64,000 nt of DNA from Canna indica (taxonomy: Eukaryota > Streptophyta > Magnoliopsida > Zingiberales > Cannaceae): positions 88,375,501-88,439,500 of the forward strand of contig CP136890.1 in assembly GCA_034359265.1 (NCBI GenBank), written 5' to 3'. Below are positions 1-12,843 of the stretch, one piece after another. Positions within the stretch are counted from its first letter, which is position 1, and every line of letters begins with the position of its first letter. A program made the position numbers and the translations under genes. The notes under the pieces were generated by a model, which was not told where the DNA came from, made no database searches, and saw nothing but the letters and a program-made list of their open reading frames with translations.

Positions 1-540
1 TCATTCTGGGTAATATAGGCAGTCTTAATTTGACTGAACTCAACAGGAAGAGAATTCAGGACATGAGGAACAAGGAAGAATGAGTCATCTAGTTCAACTT
101 TCAAGGCTCTAAGCTGGGTTTGAAGCATAACCATTTTCAGAATGAACTCTCTTACACCCCAGAGTTATCATAAATCATAGTCGTCAATTCTTTCATTAGA
201 TATGCAGACTCGGCATTATCAGCCACTTGAAATCTTTTTCCAATAGCATTAAGGAACTCTTTGGCATTTGCAGTATCAGGCAATCTACTCATTAAATGTT
301 CAGGAACAGTCCTTTTAATGGCAAGCAAACTTAATCTGTTGGATCTATCCCACTTAGCTAATAGGTTTTTATGTTAAGGAGTGGTGGCGTAACCTTCAGG
401 AGTCACCTGCTTGTCTTCATGAATAGTCATGTCAAGATCAACCATGCCTAGAGAGAAATCTATGTCGTGTTTTCACTTCTTAATGTTTGAACCAGTCAAT
501 ATTTTAATTGAGGCATTACAGTTGTTCACACTAAAAGTAA
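1..540 (-). pseudogene. Ty1/copia gag fragment (copia C)
   Basis: Read on the minus strand this is the start of a copia Gag polyprotein of the UBN2/DUF4219 kind. Recognisable pieces in order are NNCNASIKILTGSNIKK, a block with LLAKWDRSNRLSLLAIKRT, then AKEFLNAIGKRF, and at the window edge LNSLPVEFSQIKTAYITQN. Gag forms the particle that packages the element RNA. The frame has in-frame stops (for example the Trp expected after NIKK is replaced by a stop) and the rest of the element lies to the left of the window. The frame begins just after a T-rich tract ending in CAG on the minus strand (near 541-550), which may be a leader intron acceptor. Family is confident, lineage is not. Confidence 0.75.
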
Positions 541-2215
541 CTGAAATAAATAATTGAAATACATTAGATTAAATTACAGGGCATGTAATATAATTAAAAT
601 TGAGGCTAACCAAATATTACATATTCATCTTTGGGTAGAACATGCAATCACAAAATAAAGCCTCAGTGAGTTAAAGTATGAGAATACATTGATTTTCGAA
701 AATCTATCACCTTTGGGCAGACAAATGTCTAGACCAATGCACACCCTAATAACTCCATTTAACAAGACCTCTAATTAAAACACCCAATAATCTTTCTTTG
801 GGAAAAACTATTGAACGAATTAATCTTGAGTATTCCTCATATGATAAGAAAATACACCAGTCATTATAAGTAATCTCACTTTGGTGATAATTACAAATAA
901 TAACCAATGAAAAACCTTATCAGTAATCAATATTATGTCCTTTATGTCAATAATTTTAATTCATACTATAGTACAAAATTGGTATAAAATTAAAATACCT
1001 CAACTATTATGAATCTACATTTTTAAGTATTTCCTAAATTATTTATGTTTATCTAATTATAAATTATGTCAATCTATGTACCTAATTCTCACAATATTAG
1101 GTTTGAGGTTTCATAAAAGACAACATAATTTGCATCAATAAATTGACATGTATGAAATTTGCAAAATAAATAATAAATAATTATGCTAAAATATAACATG
1201 AATTATAATCAAATCATAGAATTTAATTGCAATAATAATACATAAATCAAGCCAATTGAAGCATAAATAAATCTATATATTGGCATTCATAATGTTCAAA
1301 ATTTGAATCATTATAGCATGAAAAATTCAAATATATGTATTAAATGCAGAAGAAATAATTCTAGTCTAAAATCTTATTGGGCAGATTTATCAAAAAATAT
1401 TATGTTTATTTTATTTGCTGTAAACCAAAATAAAATAAACAATAAATTTGGGCCTGAAAATTTGGCCCGAATCAACATTTTTTGTTAAAAAAAAATAATG
1501 TATACTGGGTCTGTAGTGCTGGGCCCAGCAGCCCAACCGAGCGCTGCCCTAATGGGCAACGCAAACGAGCGGCGTGCCCGATATGGCACACTGATGTGGG
1601 TGCCGCCTATTGGCAGTCGGGCGTCGTGCCCGTTAGGGCACAACTCACGCGGGCGCCGCCTGCTAGCCTTAACGAGCATGATTCACGAGACAACAGCGGC
1701 GCGCTCGACAAGGTCAGCGACGCGCAAGCAAGAGTTGCTGACGCAAGCGCCTGTAGCTCACTCGCCTCACGCGGAGTAGCGTCTCCCTTTCGCGACGCAT
1801 ACACTAGGACGCGAGCAATGCCCTCACTCACCTTGTGCAGTGCGATCGCCGAGGCAGAAAAAGTAACCTGCCGCGGCACGATTGCCCAGGTAAATGAGAG
1901 GTAAAATCTCTTTACAGGTACAGAAATCAAATATTAAATCATGCTTTACTTTACAAGATCCAGCAGATAATAAAATACTCCATAAAATATTACACAAAAG
2001 GGAAAGAAGCAGCGGATAAAAGCACGATTCATCAGAAAATATATAATATCCGCAGGATAATAAATTGATTCGAATAGAAAAAGCTATTTATGCATACAAA
2101 TATGATGAACTAAAATTTAAATAAATTATCCATCATATTAAAATCACCCAAAATTACCATAACAAGAATACATCATCTTAAAAGGAAAACGAAATCTTAA
2201 ATTCATGAAAAAGTG
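541..2215 (-). other. Untranslated leader of copia C with a GC-rich block
   Basis: This stretch lies between the primer-binding site and the gag frame of copia C, so I read it as the element leader. Most of it is AT-rich without coding signal. From about 1490 to 1905 the composition switches abruptly to GC-rich with many CpG, and long frames stay open on both strands there simply because stops are rare. I do not recognise a product in that block; it may be captured DNA or a separate insertion. No target-site duplication was found around it. Confidence 0.4.
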
Positions 2216-2229
2216 GCTCTAGTACCAAT
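2216..2229 (-). other. Primer-binding site of copia C
   Basis: The minus strand reads TTGGTACTAGAGCC directly after the LTR. It closely resembles the initiator tRNA-Met primer site TGGTATCAGAGC used by most plant copia elements. Two positions differ from that consensus. Confidence 0.7.
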
Positions 2230-2708
2230 TGTAAGACAAATCTTCAATCAAATATTTTATTAATTTAAGAATATCGTAAATAAATTAGCAATATAAGATC
2301 TTACTTGATGACGACATATTTGCAGTGGAATAAATTTCTGGATCTCCAATGAAAGCCGAGTCTTCCTCTACAACATCATCTCAAACGCTCTGCTTTTGAT
2401 GGGGAAAACAATTATGAGCTAGGGTTTTTCCACACGGTGTGTAGAGAGGATCTAGGCTCTATTTATAATTGATTAAATGGATCCATTCATCACGGGCTTC
2501 ATTAATCGGACATACACTTGATTAATCACACTCATCATGATTAAGTGTTTCAAGCTCGAATCACATGGATTAAGATCACATGAGCTAATATGCATTTCAA
2601 TATTAGATCATATGATTAAACTCATTTTTATTAAATTAAAATATTACAATTGATTGTAGATCCTGTATGAAAAATAAAAATATAGAATATTTAAAAAATA
2701 TTCTAACA
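2230..2708 (-). repeat. 5' LTR of copia C
   Basis: On the minus strand the segment begins TGTTAGAATA and ends GTCTTACA, giving the short imperfect inverted ends expected of an LTR, and the primer-binding site follows at once. The length of 479 bp is normal for a copia LTR. The partner LTR is outside the window, so the right boundary (2708) rests only on the terminal motif. Confidence 0.6.
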
Positions 2709-3323
2709 TGTCTCCATTAATTAAGGTGCTGCCTAGTTATTTTCGTGTGCAGCTTCATATGATCAAAATGGTAATTAAGCAATCTTATAGGTAAAGGAAT
2801 ATGGTTTAATGTAACAGGTTTAATATTAATTTATCTCTAATATTTTACAAGACCGACAAAGAAGTGAAAAGACACGTAAAGCACTACTCTGCCCACAATC
2901 TCGTACAAATCTTATCCTAAGAAATACACTTGCCGCAGGATTATTAATTGCTCTGCAGAAAACGATTTGGATTAAAGATTGAGACTTGATATAGCTTTTA
3001 TTTTTTTAAAATGAAGATAATCCTGCGCAAGATTAAATTGTTTAATATTAAGGTGATGTATGATATGTTTTTAAATTTTATAGTTGGATGTGCATGTACG
3101 TCATTGTGGTGGAGCAAGCTCTATAACTACAGACAAATCCGGAGCTTAATTTCTTGCAATCAACCTCACCTCAAAATATTTAATATTTTTCCTTCTTTTG
3201 AAAAATAAGAACTACCTTGCATTATATAATCAATTCTTCAGATTTATTTAAAATTAAAATACTAATAAAAATATCATACCTTTATCTATTTTATATTCAT
3301 TTTTAAAGCTTATATTAATTCTA
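2709..3323. other. AT-rich intergenic stretch
   Basis: No gene, repeat boundary or RNA recognised. Short open frames here have no family resemblance. Confidence 0.5.
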
Positions 3324-3331
3324 AGCCCATT

Positions 3332-3800
3332 TAGATATGGCAATGGGCCATGCCTGAGCTGGCCCCGGCCCGGGAAGGCACGTCCCGACAACTCAACGGG
3401 GAGGCCCAGCCCAAGCTTGAGCCCGCCCCTTCGGGCTCGGGCCGGACCAAAATATCAAAAATAGATATATTAAAGTCGGCGATGAAACTCAAACAACCAA
3501 CCTTTAGTTTAATTTGTGGTGAACTAACCACCACATCAAGGGACTTTATATATGTATATATATATAATATTACTAAGTAAAGTAGCTACTGCTCATGCCG
3601 ACACATAATACTAGGCTAAACTTATGTGCAGACGAGGCTAGACTTGGGTGGCACCAGGCCTAGCCTACGGGTGTAGGGTAGGCCCGGGCCCGTGCCGAGC
3701 ACGGCCCACGTGCCCAAGGGGTGAGCCCAGTCCTCCCCTTGGGCACAAGCGGACCGGGCCTGTGCCGCCCACGAGCATGCCCGACCCATTGCCACATCTA
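3332..3800. mobile_element. hAT-type MITE, GGCCCGGGC-rich
   Basis: The element starts TAGATATGGCAATGGGCC and ends with the near inverse GACCCATTGCCACATCTA. It is flanked by a perfect 8-bp duplication AGCCCATT (3324-3331 and 3801-3808), the TSD length of hAT transposons. Internally it repeats GGCCCG/CGGGCC words in both halves. At 469 bp and without coding capacity it is non-autonomous. Confidence 0.9.
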
Positions 3801-3808
3801 AGCCCATT

Positions 3809-5421
3809 TATGAATACAAACAAAACAATCTATTATGAATACTAGGGAAACTAGCTAGTGTAGGGCCAAGGGGCACCAGCCCCTAAAATGTTTTCTAATC
3901 TCACGAGGTAATTTGTAATTTTATATTTTTAACACAAGAGGAATATTGTCCATATATCCCTCTCATGCACGCGACTCATTCAGATCATGGTATAATATTC
4001 TTTTTTCCCTTATCCATCTCGGTAGCAACACAGTGTCTAGTGACATTTCCTTAGCAATGACATCAGCAGGCTATAGTAGAAACAATGTGTGAAAGAACGA
4101 CACCAACAAACAGCAACCTGCAGCAAAGCGACACCAACAATACTCAGGAGACTCTTCTCCCGTTTTAATTTCGTAGTAGCACAAAGATAGTATAAGTCTT
4201 GTGCAGTTTGTGTTGTCATTCAGATAACTCAAACTTTTCAAGACTTAGAGAAATCAAGATGGTCCAACATCAGCACTCCAGCAATGTGGTATATGTTGCA
4301 CTGTTGCAACGAAAGCGACTTACGCCACATGCGAGTCCCTTCTACCCATTTTTTGGTTCTATGATTCTCCCATTGTCTACTTTTAGCGGATGCGGTCTTA
4401 AGTCAACTTCTATTTCTCTACTTAAGCAATAGAATCCAGACCTAGCGTTCTCTTACGACGGGGCAGCGAATGCAGTCCTTCTCCACTTGAGCGTTTAATT
4501 CTAGTGGCAGTGAGTGCAATTCTAAATTGGTCCCCTCAAATGATATGAATGGTGTGTTTGTACTTGACGAACGACCAAGGTGAAAAATGGAAAAAAAATA
4601 ATAATCTCAAACTTACTTCATTGTCATGTCTAGCTATTTTACCAAGTAATTGATAGACAAATTCAATAACTCAACAATAGGTTCACATAAATAAATATTG
4701 AATTACTTTTTTTACGTGGGATGTTTGAATTCAAAAGATTTTTTATATCATTTGATAAATAAAAATTAATTTAGCTTGCTAAAAATTTTCCATCTGAATT
4801 TTAATACGTAGATTTTATGATTTTAGATAATCAACTTTGGAGTTATCTTTTAGATCGATGTCTGCCCAAATGATAAACTTTTATACTTAAACACAATCGT
4901 TAATCTTTCTCAAAAATTAGTTGAGATAAAAAATAATTTATTTACTTTTGAAGCTAGCTTTTGTTCTTCCTGTGGCAAACACCAACTCTAGCCAAAACTT
5001 TTTCTATTATGAAATTTATAAAAAAATAAACTACACAATCACATGGGAGATGAATGGTTAAATGATTATTTGTAATATATATTGACAAAGAAGTATTTGA
5101 TAATATTGACAACAATCAAATCATACAAAGATTTCATAATATGAAGACTTGTCGAAGTTGGTTATCAAAATTAGTTTGAACTTAAAAAATTATGTATTAG
5201 CTTAATTGCCTCTACTAGTAAAATTTTCTAGATCAGTCACAATTATGATGTTATTTTCCTTCCTAGTGTCTCATAGTCTTACATATCATTTCTCTATATA
5301 AAAATATTGTAATTGCTTTTGTTGCAATGATTTGTTTAATCTTTTGATTTTTAAATTTCGTGTTGTTATCTTTGTTGTGCGCTCTCCCATATACGTGATA
5401 TTTACCTCAATTGGGAGTAAC
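3809..5421. other. Unassigned AT-rich stretch
   Basis: I find no convincing gene or element boundary. A more mixed-composition part (3840-4520) has short open frames on both strands without recognisable products. Confidence 0.4.
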
Positions 5422-5429
5422 CTTAGGAG

Positions 5430-5943
5430 TAGGGTTGTCAACGGATCGGACACGGTACGAATACTGGATTATCTGTATCCGCACCACACTCCATATCCGC
5501 ACAGTATCCGCTACGGATGTGAATATGGATATCCATATCCACACCGCTTCAAATGCGGATATCGCACCGCATTCGTATCCGGACCGTATTTAATATAAAA
5601 TATTAAAATAATATATTTAATTAAAATAATCAATAAATTACCAATTCATTGATCCAAAATAAATATATAATATACTTCAAAAATCATCTTGACATGAAAT
5701 TACCATAGAGCTCTTATATATATTAATAACTTATATGGGCAAAATAGTAATTCAGAGACGCGAATAGACGGTGCGGATACAGAGCGAATCCACAGTCATA
5801 TCTGTATCTGCACCGTATCCACACGGATATAAGTTTTCTAAATCCGTATTCATATCCATATCCATTTTTACTTGCGGATATGGATCAAATACGGTGCGGA
5901 TGTAATTTTTAGTTAGCGGATGCGGATAAAATTATTACCCCTA
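5430..5943. mobile_element. hAT-type MITE, GCGGATA-rich
   Basis: It begins TAGGGTTGTCAACGGATC and ends ATTATTACCCCTA, flanked on both sides by a perfect 8-bp duplication CTTAGGAG (5422-5429 and 5944-5951). Both halves near the ends are crowded with the words GCGGAT/ATCCGC and TATCC, in opposite orientation, which look like subterminal transposase sites. It is 514 bp with no coding capacity. Confidence 0.92.
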
Positions 5944-5951
5944 CTTAGGAG

Positions 5952-7378
5952 GGGCATGACACAAACTATTTATCTTAATTAGAAATGGGACTAATTGAAT
6001 TTGAATTACTATGGAACTCAAACTAAATAAAATCTAAATATACAAATTAAATCAAAATTGAAAAACCTAATTGAAATAGATTATATTCTAATTCAACTTG
6101 ACTCAAAACATTCAAACAAAATTGAATTGTTATTTTTTTCAATATTTTATAGATATAACAAATTTAAAATAATTTTATGTTATGACCCGCTTGATGTGAT
6201 AAATGACTCATCAACCTCATAAACCCGAATCATTAGCCTAATTAAAATATGTATAACCAAATATTTTTTTAGTTTGAAAGGACTACTCAAGAGATATATG
6301 GGGCTGAGCTGCTACTAGGCTTAGCCTCACATGCCTTCGACTTAAGTGTGATTTTGAACTATGTCTTAGATTTATTTGAGTCTTAATGATGATGTCAAGA
6401 TATAAGTGGCGGAGATTATAATATCTCGTTTTAGTCCCACATTATGAGTATATTGGATGTCGTATTGGTTTACAAGGCTTGGTTTGATGTGCTACTATCA
6501 ACTTCAGTTTGAGCATTAGACCAATTATTATGACTTATGAAGTTTATAGGTGATAATTGATGCTATGTGTTAGTTCGATTTGAGTATTGATCTTAAGATT
6601 AAGACTCAATTATGGATGAATAACTCTTGCTTAAGCATTAGGCCATAGTTAATGCCCGAGAGTCTATGTGAAAATTAAAGGGTTTTCGACTTGTAACTTT
6701 CATGGGCCAATTATCCCATCAAATAAAAGTGAATTAAATTATTTTTTAATCGGAGTTTAAAAATAAAATGGATTTTTCGAATTAAATTAAATCGAAGAGT
6801 TCAATTTAAAGTTGAATTAGATCAAATTTTCATTGAAGTATTATTATATATATTTATTCAGTATATAGCATTTAAATCTTAATTATAAGATTTTTTGAAT
6901 TCATGGTGTGCTCATTACATCTATCGTTTTAAGGAAAAAAGTTTTGTTTCTTATAATTAAGATATCCCCTAATATATCTGTACACTTTATCGAAAAAATA
7001 TATATAGACAATTTGCCCATAGGAATTTCTATGAACGGCGAAACATGAGCTTTAATTAAATGAACATAAATAATAAAAGAATGAATATGATTAAATGAAT
7101 ATGAATTTATATTCATTCCTTATCTATTCATATTCATTCATCTTCTACTCATGTTCACTCGTTCATATATGTTTTATGAGCGGTATGCCCATAAAGGTTG
7201 CGCTCCCTTATCTCTTCAATACGATTAATACCTTATGGTGATATGTGAATTTGCAATAGGTTATACAATTCATTCATATCCCATCTAAAAAGCAAAAAAA
7301 AAAATGTCTTGTGATTTTAATGAATTGGGTTTATATATAATTGGGAGATCAGTTTTCTTTTGCTTTCAAATGCAGCAT
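5952..7378. other. AT-rich stretch, former upstream flank of the DMP locus
   Basis: No gene recognised. Because LINE1 begins right after it and its 17-bp TSD pairs 7379-7395 with 23916-23932, this sequence lay directly next to the DMP promoter region before LINE1 inserted. Confidence 0.55.
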
Positions 7379-7395
7379 GCAAATATTCAAAAGCT
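7379..7395. repeat. LINE1 target-site duplication, left copy
   Basis: GCAAATATTCAAAAGCT occurs here and again, without mismatch, at 23916-23932. A 17-bp perfect duplication is typical of target-primed reverse transcription. Confidence 0.95.
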
Positions 7396-7584
7396 TTTTT
7401 TTTTACCAAAGAAAGAAAAGTTTTATTAATCAGTCAAGAGGCTCTTGTTCAGTACATCAAAAGCAAGGATGTTTTCTACTTTAGGGGGTTTAGTAGAAGT
7501 TCAGACAATTGACTCTTTATTGATGCGGGGTTTAGTAGAAGTCTAGACAATGGACTCTTTATTGATACGAGCCCTGGTTGCAGC

Positions 7585-10500
7585 CTAGTGGGCTGTTTTA
7601 TTAATTTTACGAGAAATGAAATTGAAATTTACAATAGAGAAGGAATTCTTCAGAGCCCAAATATCTTGCACCAGAGAACGGATTCTCCGGGGAGTAGGGG
7701 AGGAGTGATTCAGACAATCAATTAGTTGTTTGGAATCAGATTCAATCTCCAACTTGTCTATGCTAACTGAAGATGCATAAGAAAGGGCCAAGCATACGAC
7801 CATTGCTTCACAGAACAGAGCAGAGTCAGTATGAAAATAAATGGAAGCCATATAAATGCAATTACCTGAATGGTTTCTCAAGATATAACCAGCACCACCA
7901 TCATTCAATAAAAAAGAACCATCACAGTTAATTTTAATATAATGAAGACAAGGTGGTTGCCACCGAGGGATTAAAGTAGACCGTAGAGTATTGTCCTCAG
8001 AAACATATAATTTAACCGATTGCCATGAAAAATAGAGAATTCTATTGACCACATTGATAATGGTAGATTTCTATTCCCTATGCAAAACACAATTCCTAAA
8101 ATACCAGAGAAACCAAAAGGTGTTAGCAACAATGGTTGATGGCCCCAAATCCAATAAAGGAGAAGAGACCAGCAACAACCAGCTACCAGAACACCATTCT
8201 AAAGTTGGAGAGAAAACATAATTTAGTTTAGAACTAAGAAGAGCCCAAATATTCATAGCAAAAGAGCAGCTAAAAAATAAGTGTTCAATAGATTCCTCAT
8301 GAAGACCACATAAAACACATAGAGAAGAGTTAGAAATACCCTAATTAAAGAGCCGCAAACTAGTTGATAACTGGGAGTGAAAAAACTTTCATAGAAAAAA
8401 TTTAACCTTCGGAAAAACATATAACTTTCACATTCTATTTCAAATATGATTCACTACAACAGAGGAACGATCTCTGCATTTAAGAAATTTGTAAGTTGAG
8501 AAAGAGGAAATGTTACTAGAATCCTCATTCATCCAAATATAGTGATCCTCATAGGATTCTCTAGGCAACCTTAATCCCTCAATAGTATTCCACAAGTCAT
8601 CATTGCAAACACATTTACCAATGAAGTCAGACCAAGCATCATTAAGCATAGGATGATTAACATGAGTAATAACATGAAGCAAATTAACATTAATGAATGT
8701 TGGTTTCAAAGATAAGGGCAAATCTAATATCCATTTGTCATTTAAGAAGGAGGTTTGAGAACCATCACCAATTAGTTTATGAAATTCAAATTTCAAAGAA
8801 TGGAAAGCTTTAGTGAAGAGTTTCTAGGCCCAAGAGACATTAGCAGAATAATTAGTATGAAAACTAATGGGCTGATACTTAGATTTAACAAGATGGACCC
8901 AAAGGGTGTCCTCATTGTTCAAGTAAGCTTGAACCCTTTTAGCTTGTAAAGTCAAACTCTTATTATAGATGTCCTGAATACCTAGACCACCTTGTTGTTT
9001 AGGGAGGGTAATAGTATTCCAACTTATAGCATGCATAACCTTATTCCAAAAAAAATCATTGATTTTACTCTCAATCTTATTTGAGATATCATTGTTTAAC
9101 CAAGTGACAGAAAGAGAATGAATAGGAACTGAGTTGAGGACAGATTTAACTAAAACAAGTCTCTCAGCTTGGGAAAGATAATTAGCTTTCCAATTACCTA
9201 TTTTAGCATCAATCTGGTTCAGAAGGAAATCATTAGATCTAGGAGGAGGTCTCCTAGGAGAAATCATTGAGCCTTGAGCGTATTTAAAGGGAAAAGTTTC
9301 AGCTTTCATGTTGAGAGCATTTAGGATAGATCTCTTAACAGAAAGAGAAGTATTCCTATGAAAATAGATTTCAGATTTATTGGGATTAATCCTTTGACCA
9401 GTGAGAGTTTCATACATTCGAAAAATATTTTTAAAAGAAGCAATACTTTTAGCATTAGCTTTAAAAATTAAGATCGGATCATCAGCAAACATAAGGTGTG
9501 AAATAGCTAGAGAATTGAATTTAAAAGGGGTGAATAGATTATTATCCACATGCTCATTAATTATGTTTGAAAGGGTTTGAGCAATCAGGATGTACAGAAA
9601 TGGGGACAAGGAATCCCCTTGTCTAATGCATTTATTAGCAGGGAAAATTTTTGAAACTTGAGCATTAACTAAGCAGGCAAAAGAAGTAGAAGAAATATAA
9701 CTTTTTATTCAAGCAATAAAAGTTTCAAAAGATTCAGAACCTTAATAATGGCATCTCAACTGAAGAGGTCAAAAGTTTTTTCACCATCCAATTTAACAAT
9801 GATAAAGGGGGTTTTACTCTTAGAGTTAAAGGAGTGAACTAATTCTTGAACAAACAGAATGTTGTCATGAATACTCCTCCCTTTAACAAAGACATATTGC
9901 TCTTTAGAAATAAAGAAAGGCAAAGTAATTTTGAGTCTATTAGCCAATAATTTAGAAAGAATTCTATAGCAAATATTACAAAGAACTATATGTCTAAAAT
10001 TTTTAACTAGCTTGGGATTAGAACACTTAGGTGTAAATGTGAGCAGTGTTTGGTTCCAAGAAGCAAGAAGACTAGCAGTTTCATGGAAGGAAAAAATAAC
10101 ATTACACAAGTCACTAGCAATAGTGGACCAATAATGTTTATAAAATTCTATAGTGAATCCATTGTAACGAGGACTCTTACCATTCCCAAGAGATTTAATA
10201 GTATCTCAAATTTCCTCCCGGGTGAAGGGTTTGGTAAGAGAATTTCTATAGTTAACAAGGATTGAATTAAAAAGAGGCCAATGACAATTATTCATAGTCA
10301 ATAAAGGAGTAGCAGACCAAAGATTAGAATAATGCAAAACAAATTCATTCAAAATACAAGCATTATCAGTAATAGCTTCATTCAGAGGAGTAGTAATAAA
10401 GGAAATGAAATTAATCCTACGTTTCATGATAACAACTCTATGGTAATAAGCCGTATTCTTATCACCATCCAGCAACCATCTAATTTTGGATTTAGATCAC

Positions 10501-11534
10501 CACTTAAGGCAAACTTGCCTTTGAAGAGCATAGTATTTGCTATACAGTGATCTAAGCTTGCTATCAATGTCAATTTGAGCCAATAAGGAGGATTCAAGGT
10601 CCTCAACAAGGGAGATTTCATTGAGGGTAGACTCTAGAATATCCTCTATCTTACCCTGGACATGTTTGTTCTAATGACAAAGAGCTCCTCTAGTGTTTTT
10701 AAGTTTGCTAGAAAAGACAGAAGAAAGCCCATTTGAATTAAAACAATTCCAAGCATTATCAATGACAGTTTTACTATCCTCATACTCAGTCCAGAAGGAT
10801 TGAAATCTAAACATCTTGTTTCTAGGTTGTTTATGATTAAGAATAGTCACTAATAAAGGTATGTGGTCAAAAGTAATGCGGCTAAGGTGCTGAACAGAGG
10901 CATTACCAAAGTAGTGAAGCCAGACAATATTGAAAAAAACTCTATCCAATCTAATTAAAAAATTTGCATTGCCAGCTCTATTATTAGACCAAGTAAATTT
11001 GTTACTAGAGAAACCTAGGTAATTAAACCACAAGATTCCACAAAGGTTCTAAAGTTGGAAAAAGGTTCACTATAAAGGGGACACCACCTAGTTTATCCTG
11101 ACTATTAAGAATGCAATTGAAGTCTCCAATAATCAGCCAGGGGTAAGCATGCAAGTTTAATTGATTAAAGGAGTACCACAGGGCAGCCCTCAAGGAGGGG
11201 TTAGTACTAGCATAAAGAGCAGAAAGTATAAAAGGCTCATTATCATCAATCTTAGCAACAATATTAATCACTTGAGCAAAAGAAAAAATAAGTTGAGCCT
11301 TAACATGGGAAGTATTCCAAGCTACAATAATTCCTCAGAAGCACCAAGACTTGGTTGAATAGCACCAGACCAAGTTCTACCCTGAGATTTTAGAAGTTGT
11401 TTAGATTTAGCCTCATCAAGATGAGTTTCCTGAAGAATGCAAACTCTAATATTAGAAATTTTAATTTGGATGGAAATAAAATCCCTAACCGGCTTTCTCC
11501 ACCCTCCCCTAACATTCCAATTAAGTAAGTTCAT
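7585..11534 (-). pseudogene. LINE1 ORF2: endonuclease-reverse transcriptase-RNase H
   Basis: ORF2 of an L1 element nicks target DNA and copies the element RNA into it. In order on the minus strand: an apurinic-type endonuclease starting MNLLNWNVRGG near 11534 with the motifs LQETHLDE and IIGDFNCIL; a reverse transcriptase (10109-8824) with KGRSIHDNI and the catalytic box FADD near 9490; the conserved block GGLGIQDIYNKS; a C-terminal zf-RVT-like part near 8100-8250; and an RNase H domain (8052-7585) with KINCDGSF, GGAGYILRN and SDSKQLIDCLNHS. The frame is broken into at least eight pieces by stops and shifts, so no functional protein is expected. Endonuclease, RT and RNase H order is that of the plant L1 clade. 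Confidence 0.9.
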
Positions 11535-12238
11535 AAATAACTAATGCTTTTTCATTAGGGATATCACTCCCTTGAATAGGAATTTCACCTACCACCATAT
11601 CATCAAAAGAAGATGTAGGTCTAAGTCTTTTATTAGATGGACCAAACTTAGAGGAGGAAGGGATAGAAGTACTAGACTTAGCATTAGGTTTAGATTTCTG
11701 CTTGGGGGTCTTATTAGTTTTTCTAGTGCTAGATCTTACAACATCAGTCTTTTCCATGATAGCAGCTTGAGCATTAAAAACTAAATTCAACTCTAAAGCT
11801 AATTGAGGAAGAGACCTACTGCCGGGAGAATCAATGCTCAAAGGTTTATTTTTAATAGAAACATAAACCAGAGCATGAGTAGAAGATTTAACAGGGGGTT
11901 TCATCTGCGTAGGAACATTATTATTAGAGGAGGAATTAACACTATGTTTGATATTAATAGAGGAACTACTAGATCAATTCACATGACTGGATCTAATCAC
12001 AGGAATATTATCAATAGCATTCACATTCACAGTAAACAACTTAGGAGAAATCATACTCTTACCAGCCACAAAAGTATCCATAGGATCCACATCTTTCTTC
12101 TTGGTTCGAGCACGGCCATTCTTCACAGAAGAAGTTTGGCGCGCACTACAAGGACCGTTCTTACGAGTATTTTTCCTTTAGACCTCGATCCAAGGTCCAA
12201 CAGTCGATTTCGGGTCAAGAGGGGCATAAGCAGTCAAG
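11521..12238 (-). pseudogene. LINE1 ORF1, C-terminal part
   Basis: The minus strand continues ORF1 after the CACTA insertion. It opens with TAYAPLDPKSTVGPWIEV, a block found after the zinc knuckle in plant L1 ORF1 proteins, and goes on to a Lys/Ser-rich tail (11904-11521) ending near the ORF2 start. ORF1 products bind element RNA. An in-frame stop follows the GPWIEV block. The N-terminal half lies more than 10 kb away at 22755-23735. Confidence 0.8.
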
Positions 12239-12264
12239 CACTAGTGATAGTGATGTAAATCAGT

Positions 12265-12754
12265 TGCATTTTTTAAATGTCATTGGTTCGATACACGCGA
12301 TAGGGGCATAAGAGTTCATCCAAAGTATAAACAGCTGGTCGAGATCAATTACAAATCAAAATTGACTTCAAATGAGCCATTTATATTGGCATCTCAAGCT
12401 GAACAAGTATATTATATGCAGTATCTGTCTCGAAAGAAAGATATGGCAGATTGACGTGTAGTCTGTAAGACAAAAGTCAGAGCAAAAATTGACCCGATAG
12501 TTGGAGAGAATGAGCTAGCAGATGACTTCTATCAAGAAGAAGATCCTTCCGAAGTGAAATGAGTTAGTCCAATACTCGAGGATGATGACACAGAGTTAGT
12601 TCAATTGGAAATAGAACATGTTGATGACAACGATAATGAAGTTGAGGAAGGACAGAATGATGATGAGGGAGACGAAAAAGAATTTCAAGATTCTGATACA
12701 AAAGAACAAGAAGAAGAGTATTACATAGATGATGATAATAACGATGACGAATAA
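12265..12754 (+). pseudogene. TNP2-like transposase, C-terminal remnant (old CACTA)
   Basis: The DNA aligns by eye with the DUF4216-type C-terminal part of the CACTA1 transposase gene (19105-19578), including the region encoding a Cys-Lys-Thr-Lys block and an Asp/Glu-rich tail that ends in a stop at the same place. Here the frame is full of stops and small gaps, and everything upstream of this point is missing. It shows that the old element belonged to the same CACTA family as its occupant but diverged long ago. No function expected. Confidence 0.75.
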
Positions 12755-12843
12755 TTGTAAATGTGAAGTATATATTCAATTATTAAATATATCTATTAAT
12801 CTATTAATTATATATAATCTAATTATATTAAATTTTTACAACT

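Noticed and set aside
1482..1930. Overlapping open frames of 140 and 107 codons on opposite strands
   Set aside because: The block is GC-rich, where stops are rare by chance; neither frame resembles a known protein.
5332..5598. 88-codon frame rich in His/Tyr/Pro
   Set aside because: Made by the repeated ATCCGC/TATCC words of the hAT MITE.
12239..12270. Exact left end and TSD of the old CACTA
   Set aside because: CACTA is present at 12239 but the bases after it do not match the right end and no 3-bp duplication fits, so the end is only approximate.
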